Below are positions 36,627 through 42,322 of a stretch of 42,322 bases of DNA, piece by piece. Position 1 is the stretch's first letter; the number at the start of each line of letters is the position of its first letter. A program made the translations under genes and the position numbers. The notes beneath the pieces are model-generated. The model was not told the DNA's origin. It was given only the letters and a program-made list of their open reading frames with translations, and searched no databases. The stretch is from Betaproteobacteria bacterium (lineage in GTDB: Bacteria > Pseudomonadota > Gammaproteobacteria > Burkholderiales > Usitatibacteraceae), in NCBI GenBank assembly GCA_025362705.1, contig JANYFH010000111.1:1-42322 (forward strand), in the 5' to 3' direction.

Positions 36627-38012
36627 ATGAGACCGACGCAAAACTACATGATTGGCCTGATTCGTTCCGCGCACGTGCAATTTCGTATTTTGCACTTTTG
36701 CATTTTGCACTTTCGTATTTTGCATTCTCGCATTTCATTCGCCCTCGCGGGCACTGCCATTCTTGCGAGCTGTGCGAGTGCGCCTCAATACATCCCACCG
36801 CCCGCACCCAAATGTGCGGCCTGCGAGGTCTGTAACGTCTGCACGGCACCAGTGACGGCTGCGCCGGCCATCGCGATACTTGAATCGGTTGCGCCAATAC
36901 CAACGCCACCGGAACCCGTTCGTGGTCGACTCGAACGCGCGCCGTGGGAAGGCCTGCCCAGCTTCAATGCCGATGACCCCACCGATGCGCTCGCCGCGTT
37001 TTTGCAGGGCTGCACGACGCTCGCAGCAAAACCAGAATGGAGCGCGGCGTGTGCTGCGGGCTCTGCCGTCCCACCAAAAGCACGCCCGGAAATAATTCGC
37101 CGATACTTTCGTGAAAATTTTGACCCCTTCAAAGTCGTCAACGCGGACGAATCCGATACTGGATTGGTGACCGGTTACTACGAACCGCTGCTGCACGGCT
37201 CACGCGTGCGTACCGAAACATTCAAATATCCGATCTACGGACAGCCGCAGGATCTGGTGTCGGTCGATTTAAGCGACGTTTATCCGGATCTTAAATTCAA
37301 ACGATTGCGCGGCCGCATCGTCGGCAACAAACTGGTGCCGTATTTTGATCGCAGCGAAATTGAATCCAGCGGCGCGCCACTCAAGGGTCTCGAGCTTGCA
37401 TGGGTGGAAGACGCAGTGGAATTATTTTTCCTGCAGATTCAGGGTTCCGGACAGATTCTGTTGCCCGATGGCACCCGCATGCGCGTAGGCTATGCCGATC
37501 AAAACGGCCATCCGTTTCGATCCCTCGGCGGTGCCTTGATTCGCCGCAGTCAAATCAGGGCCGAGCATGCGTCCATGCAAGGTATCAAGGAATGGGCGCG
37601 TCGCAACCCATCGAAAATCCAGGCCTTCATGAACATCAATCCCAGCTATGTTTTTTTCAAGGAATTACCGGGCGAACAAAGTGGTCCGATCGGCACACTG
37701 GGCGTGCCATTGACCGGCGAGCGAAGCATCGCGGTGGATCAGCGTGTGGTGCCGTTGGGTGTTCCGGTGTTTCTGTCGACAACTTTCCCCAATACGAAAA
37801 CGGCGCTGAACCGTTTGATGGTTGCGCAGGATACGGGCGGCGCAATTAACGGCGCGGTGCGTGCCGATTTCTACTGGGGATTTGGCGACGAAGCCGGTGC
37901 AGTGGCGGGCAAGATGAAACAGCAGGGGCGCATGTGGGTGTTGCTGCCGAAGGGTTATGACCCCAATACGGTCATGCTAACGCAACCGCCTGCGCCGCCC
38001 AAGACACCGTAG
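36627..38012 (+). CDS. mltA: Membrane-bound lytic murein transglycosylase A
   Basis: 461 aa; lipobox-like ILASC; VTGYYEPLLHGSRV, FLQIQGSGQILLPDGTRMRVGYADQNGHPF, AQDTGGAINGAVRADFYWG. Confidence 0.96.
   Translation: MRPTQNYMIGLIRSAHVQFRILHFCILHFRILHSRISFALAGTAILASCASAPQYIPPPAPKCAACEVCNVCTAPVTAAPAIAILESVAPIPTPPEPVRGRLERAPWEGLPSFNADDPTDALAAFLQGCTTLAAKPEWSAACAAGSAVPPKARPEIIRRYFRENFDPFKVVNADESDTGLVTGYYEPLLHGSRVRTETFKYPIYGQPQDLVSVDLSDVYPDLKFKRLRGRIVGNKLVPYFDRSEIESSGAPLKGLELAWVEDAVELFFLQIQGSGQILLPDGTRMRVGYADQNGHPFRSLGGALIRRSQIRAEHASMQGIKEWARRNPSKIQAFMNINPSYVFFKELPGEQSGPIGTLGVPLTGERSIAVDQRVVPLGVPVFLSTTFPNTKTALNRLMVAQDTGGAINGAVRADFYWGFGDEAGAVAGKMKQQGRMWVLLPKGYDPNTVMLTQPPAPPKTP
36681..36740 (+). repeat. 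15-bp tandem repeat (three good units and one degenerate unit) inside the mltA signal-peptide region
   Basis: TTTCGTATTTTGCAC / TTTTGCATTTTGCAC / TTTCGTATTTTGCAT / TCTCGCATTTCATTC. Confidence 0.9.
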
Positions 38013-38016
38013 CGCA

Positions 38017-38041
38017 ATAGTCGGGGTTGCCCCGAAACTAT
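38017..38041. terminator. Hairpin between convergent mltA and dsbC-like genes
   Basis: atagt-cgggg-ttg-ccccg-aa-actat. Confidence 0.5.
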
Positions 38042-38766
38042 CGTTTCGCTTCAACCGTAGGCATAACCTTCGCCGCCACCAGCTTGGCTTCCATACGGTC
38101 TTTCGCCATCGCGCCGGAGATGCGCTCGCCGTCTTCAAAAAACGTCGTCGGCGTGCCGGTAATATTCAATTTGTGGCCCAATGCGAGCACCTTATCGACA
38201 GGCGTGTCGCAGGTTGCCTTGGCGGTCGGCGCTTTCTCGCGCAACATCTGATCCTGCCAGGCTTTCAGGCGATCCGTCGAGCACCATATCGATTTGGATT
38301 TTTCCATAGAATCCTGCGCAAGAATTGGATAGGTAAAAATGTAGGCTGTGATGTTGTCAGTCGAATTCACATCCTGTTCAAAGCGTTTGCAGTAACCACA
38401 ATTGGGATCTTCAAAAATCGCCATGCGGCGGCTACCGTTGCCACGAACCAGCTTGATCGCCTGATCCAGCGGCAGATCGTTGAAATTGATGGCAGTGAGC
38501 TTTTGCAGGCGCGCTTCGCTTACGTTGGCCCGTGTTTGTGCATCGACCAATGTACCCAGCAACAGGAAGGTTACTTTTTCATCGGTATAAATAATCTCGC
38601 CACCGGCAAAAATTTCAAACAGATTGCCGTAGGGCGTTTTGGTGATGCGCTCGGCCTTCACTTCAGGGTATTTTTTTGCCAACTCCGCCTTGACCGTGTC
38701 GTTTGCAAAAGCAGAAGCGGCAAAGGCGGTTAGCACGATTAGTGCAAGATTTTTGATGAGTTTCAC
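38038..38766 (-). CDS. dsbC: DsbC-family thiol:disulfide interchange protein
   Basis: MKLIKNLALIVLTAFAASAFA signal peptide from a GTG start at 38766 (upstream AGGA); catalytic FEDPNCGYCKRFEQD; cis-Pro region ITGTPTTFF. Confidence 0.9.
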   Translation of the reverse strand: MKLIKNLALIVLTAFAASAFANDTVKAELAKKYPEVKAERITKTPYGNLFEIFAGGEIIYTDEKVTFLLLGTLVDAQTRANVSEARLQKLTAINFNDLPLDQAIKLVRGNGSRRMAIFEDPNCGYCKRFEQDVNSTDNITAYIFTYPILAQDSMEKSKSIWCSTDRLKAWQDQMLREKAPTAKATCDTPVDKVLALGHKLNITGTPTTFFEDGERISGAMAKDRMEAKLVAAKVMPTVEAKR

Positions 38767-38871
38767 GTGAGTTTTCCTGAAGTAAATGCTGATTCGATGG
38801 GACTTTGAACAGTGGTAGAAGTGTTGGTTCCCGATTTGCCACATGATTTGCCACATATACCAGCTGGAATT

Positions 38872-40035
38872 CTAGCCGATTGCGTAGTCGATTAACGCCG
38901 CCTTGGCGTGAGGCAGCCGATTAAGCAACGTCAAACCCTCGTTGCGTATCCATCCAGCAGCTTTGGCATCACTGAGATATAGCGCCCGTAGTTTATCAGT
39001 GACCTCACTTAACCCAAGCGTCGCCTCACACCGTGCGCGCTCATATTTGCGCAACACAGCCACATCGCCTGGAGCGGAAAACTTGGACCGATTGCGTAAT
39101 ATCTCAACCAATGTACGCGCATCGGCAAAGCCCAGATTCACGCCCTGCCCTGCGAGCGGGTGGATCGCATGTGCAGCGTCACCCATCAACGCGAGACCGG
39201 CTTCAACCCAGTGGCGGGCAAGCACGCGTGCAAGCGGAAAGCGGGCGATGGGCGAGGCCAGCGTCAGCTTGCCCAGCGTGTTGTGTCCTGCGGCTTCGAC
39301 TGCTATACAAAACTCATTGTCGGGGATTTCTTTCAACGCCGCCGATTTCGTTCGCAAAACTGACCAGACGATTGATATCTGGTTCTGCGGAAGCGGCAAA
39401 TACGCCAGCACAGATTCATTCGTGAACCATTGCCGCGCAACATCGCCATGCGCAAATTCGCCATTGAAATTAGCGACGATGCCGTCGCTCTCATAATCTT
39501 TAGTTTCAGTAGCGATACCGGCCCAATCGCGAATTTGCGAGCGGCTGCCATCCGCGCCAACGAGTAAATCTGCCTGTAAAACGCTTCCGTCGGCCATTTC
39601 CAATTCGCGACGATCTCCATTCGTACGCATCGCTTTCAGCACCGCACCGCGCACCACGCGAATGCCCTCGACGCGGGAAACTGCCTGCTCCAGCGCAAAC
39701 ATCAATGCGGTATGTTCAACGATGGTCGCAATCGGCTGGCCCTGCGCCAAATCGAGATGGCTTTGGCGGTTCGCATCGTCACCCCACACTTGCATCGCAC
39801 GGACATGTGCCGCGCGTGCGGGATCGGGCGAGGCGCCAAGCCCACGAAGAAAATCGAGTGACGCCGGTGACAGCGCAAAAACGCGGTGATCGAACATCGA
39901 GGGCGATGTAATTGGTGCAGCGGGCGTTGTGCTGCGCTCAACAACGGTGACTTCCACGTTTGCCAGCCGTGAGGCCGCAAGTGCAAATGCCAAACCCACC
40001 GGGCCACCGCCGACAACGACTAAACTCGCGTTCAT
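38872..40035 (-). CDS. UbiH/UbiF-family FAD-dependent monooxygenase (paralog A)
   Basis: 387 aa; VVGGGPVGLAFALA and GDAAHAIHPLAGQGVNLGFADARTLVEIL. Confidence 0.92.
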   Translation of the reverse strand: MNASLVVVGGGPVGLAFALAASRLANVEVTVVERSTTPAAPITSPSMFDHRVFALSPASLDFLRGLGASPDPARAAHVRAMQVWGDDANRQSHLDLAQGQPIATIVEHTALMFALEQAVSRVEGIRVVRGAVLKAMRTNGDRRELEMADGSVLQADLLVGADGSRSQIRDWAGIATETKDYESDGIVANFNGEFAHGDVARQWFTNESVLAYLPLPQNQISIVWSVLRTKSAALKEIPDNEFCIAVEAAGHNTLGKLTLASPIARFPLARVLARHWVEAGLALMGDAAHAIHPLAGQGVNLGFADARTLVEILRNRSKFSAPGDVAVLRKYERARCEATLGLSEVTDKLRALYLSDAKAAGWIRNEGLTLLNRLPHAKAALIDYAIG

Positions 40036-41195
40036 TTCAACGCACCAAACAACATGCGTTTAGCCAGCGCACGCCGCGCAAACGGCAGCATGTCCATAGC
40101 CGTCAGCGCCAGCCCGCGCGGCACGCGCATCGCGAGATGGTCGTTCGAAAATGCGCCCACCAGAAAATCGGTAAATCCGACACTGCGTTCCACATCGGTA
40201 TTCCGCGCCAATCCATATTTTTTTAACGCGTCGGAGAAAGCGGCGTCGCCAATTTGTTCGCGTCGCGCATCTGCCAGCAAGCGTGCAAGATCATTCGCAT
40301 CGCGCAGTCCCAGATTGAAACCCTGCCCTGCGACCGGGTGCAAGGCCTGTGCCGCGTTACCGATCACCGCAATATTTCCCGCCACACGCGACGACACGGT
40401 ACGCAAGCGCAACGGATAACTGCGGCGACCAGCAATACGCGCGAAGCGCCCGGCGCGATGGCCAAAATGCTGCTGGAACGCTGCCAGAAATGCGGCGTCA
40501 TCAAGCGCTTTCAGTTCCTCGATACGCGCTGGCGAAGATACCCACACCATCGAATAGTCCTTGGCGCCCCCGTGCGGGAGCAACGCAGCGGGCCCTTCCG
40601 GCGTGAAACGCTCGTACGCGGTACCGCGATGCGGCGTGTCGGTTTCGATATGCCCCAGCAATGCCGCCTGGCTGTAGTCTTTTTCCGCAATAGCAATGGC
40701 GGGGACTTTGCCAAGGTTCGCGCCGCCGTCTGCGAGCACCACCACAGCAGCCTTGCAAACATGCTCGCTACCCACCTGCGTGAAACGAATATCGACGTGG
40801 TCGCCACATTCCACAAACGCCGTGACCGCAGCGCCGCGCTGCACCGTAATGTGCTGTGCTTCAAGTGCTGCATCCAGCGACGTTTGCAAGTCTGCATACG
40901 AGAGCACGTAACCGAGTGCTGGAACGCCGCCGTCCTCGCGGGTGATCAGCGAGCGCCCGAAACCACCTTTTTGCGAAGTGTGAATGGCGTGTATCTCGGT
41001 CGCATGCAAACTTGCACTCCACACATTAGCCGCATCCAGAATATCTCGGCTGCCATGCGAAAGTGCCAACGAGCGCGTCTCACGCGATGGACCCTCACGG
41101 GCCTCCATCAATGAGACGTTCAAGCCTTGGCGTTTAGCAAGGAGTGCAAATGTGGCGCCGACCGGACCAGCGCCGATGACGACGATGTTGTCCAT
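40032..41195 (-). CDS. UbiH-family FAD-dependent monooxygenase (paralog B)
   Basis: Starts MDNIVVIGAGPVGATFALLAKRQG; VIGNAAQALHPVAGQGFNLGLRDANDLARLL; ATGA overlap with paralog A. Confidence 0.92.
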   Translation of the reverse strand: MDNIVVIGAGPVGATFALLAKRQGLNVSLMEAREGPSRETRSLALSHGSRDILDAANVWSASLHATEIHAIHTSQKGGFGRSLITREDGGVPALGYVLSYADLQTSLDAALEAQHITVQRGAAVTAFVECGDHVDIRFTQVGSEHVCKAAVVVLADGGANLGKVPAIAIAEKDYSQAALLGHIETDTPHRGTAYERFTPEGPAALLPHGGAKDYSMVWVSSPARIEELKALDDAAFLAAFQQHFGHRAGRFARIAGRRSYPLRLRTVSSRVAGNIAVIGNAAQALHPVAGQGFNLGLRDANDLARLLADARREQIGDAAFSDALKKYGLARNTDVERSVGFTDFLVGAFSNDHLAMRVPRGLALTAMDMLPFARRALAKRMLFGALK

Positions 41196-41209
41196 CAAGT
41201 AGTAACGGA

Positions 41210-42322
41210 CTACGCCGCAGTCAACGCTTCCACATCCTTCACCGACTTCGGACAAGACGCTGTAAGGTTGGTATTGCCTTTCTTCGTGATGAGAATATCG
41301 TCCTCAATCCGCACCCCGATATCCCAGAAATGCTTGGGCACATTGTCGGCCGGACGAATGTAGAGCCCCGGTTCAACCGTCAACACCATGCCCGGTTCCA
41401 GCGCCACCCACTTGCCATCGCGATGTTTGTAGTCGCCTACGTCATGTACATCAAGACCCAGCCAATGACCGGCACGATGCATGTAGAACTGCTTGTAAGT
41501 TTCTTTCTCGATCACGCTGCCAAGTGATCCTTTGCACAACTTCAAATCGATCAATCCCTGTGCGAGCACATTGACGGCGACCTCGTGATATTTTCCGAAT
41601 GGCGCGCCCGGCTTCACCGCCTTGATACACGCAATCTGCGATTCGAGCACCAACTCATAAATATCTTTTTGTGGCCCGCTGAATTTGCCCGCAACCGGGA
41701 ATGTGCGCGTGATGTCAGCCGCATAACTTTCCAGCTCGCATCCCGCATCGATCAACATCAGGTCACCTTTTTTCAGCGGCGCCGAATTTTCACGATAGTG
41801 CAGCACACAGGCATTGCCGCCAGTCGCGACGATACTGCCGTAAGCCGGCTGGCGCGCACCGTTCTTCACGAACTCATGCAGTAGCTCCGCTTCAATCTCA
41901 TACTCGAACATCCCAGGCCTGGCCATCCGCATCGCGCGGATATGCGCATCCGACGAAATTTTGTTCGCACGCTGCATGATGTCGATCTCGACTTCATCCT
42001 TGATAAGTCGCATCTGGCCCAATGCCGCGCGCACATCGCGCAATTCGGCCGGTGCCGAGATGCCCTGACGCGCCTTGCTGCGCACGACATTCAGCCAGCG
42101 CGTGACCGAAGCATCCCACTCAGCCGATGCACCGAGCGGCGTATGAATGACTGCGACATTCGACATCAAATCAGGAATACGCGCTTCCAGCTCCGAGATC
42201 GGATAGGTCTCGTCGAAATCAAATACTTCCTTCGCCATCGCCGGACCAAAACGAAAGCCATCCCAGATTTCACGTTCCAGATTCTTCTCGCGACAAAACA
42301 AAATCTGACGCGGCTTTTTACC
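41210..42322 (-). CDS. pepP: Xaa-Pro aminopeptidase (PepP), N-terminus cut by window edge
   Basis: M24 motifs HEFVKNGARQPAYGSIVATGGNACVLHY, DAGCELESYAADITRTFPV, HRAGHWLGLDVHDVG, LTVEPGLYI; frame stays open to 42322 (GKKPRQILFCREKN...). Confidence 0.94.
   Translation of the reverse strand, partial: GKKPRQILFCREKNLEREIWDGFRFGPAMAKEVFDFDETYPISELEARIPDLMSNVAVIHTPLGASAEWDASVTRWLNVVRSKARQGISAPAELRDVRAALGQMRLIKDEVEIDIMQRANKISSDAHIRAMRMARPGMFEYEIEAELLHEFVKNGARQPAYGSIVATGGNACVLHYRENSAPLKKGDLMLIDAGCELESYAADITRTFPVAGKFSGPQKDIYELVLESQIACIKAVKPGAPFGKYHEVAVNVLAQGLIDLKLCKGSLGSVIEKETYKQFYMHRAGHWLGLDVHDVGDYKHRDGKWVALEPGMVLTVEPGLYIRPADNVPKHFWDIGVRIEDDILITKKGNTNLTASCPKSVKDVEALTAA

Noticed and set aside
36681-36740. 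Short repeats considered as a CRISPR-like array
   Set aside because: Contiguous 15-bp tandem units without spacers, inside a coding region; no cas genes nearby.
38833-38856. Two tandem copies of GATTTGCCACAT upstream of the dsbC-like gene
   Set aside because: Only two copies, and not in a convincing promoter position; probably a simple duplication.
40254-41114. 286-aa plus-strand ORF antisense to the UbiH-family paralog B
   Set aside because: Lies entirely opposite a confidently identified gene; composition (Arg/His/Cys rich, no motifs) is typical of antisense frames in GC-rich DNA.
1-42322. Prophage, integron, toxin-antitoxin, defence island or biosynthetic cluster
   Set aside because: No integrase, transposase, phage structural, restriction, TA or assembly-line genes recognised; gene content is core metabolic.

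Overview
The window looks like an ordinary betaproteobacterial (Burkholderiales-like) chromosomal segment with dense, mostly minus-strand genes. I found no rRNA, tRNA, CRISPR array, transposase or prophage. From left to right it holds: a truncated SPFH-domain protein; a MOSC protein; a minus-strand block of about 23 kb (24542 down to 1435) in which a PsrA-like TetR regulator is followed by fadE, a thiolase, a fadJ-type fusion, a hotdog protein, DUF898, an M48 protease, an acyl-CoA ligase, a thioesterase, a fadB/N-type fusion, a second thiolase, and a four-gene envelope cassette (DUF1302, DUF1329, YCF48-like, MMPL/RND); then a housekeeping cluster (erpA, bactofilin, DUF6776-like, rpsI, rplM), osmC-like, coq7, a porin, trpEGDC, gph, rpe, apaG, mltA, a DsbC-like gene, two ubiH-family monooxygenases and pepP (truncated). 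Main observations beyond standard annotation: (1) a putative trans-envelope lipid or hydrophobic-compound system co-oriented with two beta-oxidation modules; (2) a family of three intergenic inverted repeats confined, within this window, to that block, whose mismatches are mostly G.U wobbles when read as the sense mRNA; (3) an unannotated trp leader peptide, MTFSKQVWTWRWHNWR, immediately upstream of trpE; (4) a palindromic PsrA-like operator at the TetR promoter; (5) two unlisted small ORFs (43 aa and 45 aa) with good Shine-Dalgarno sequences; (6) a 15-bp tandem repeat inside the MltA signal peptide. All calls come from reading the sequence; no database search was run.
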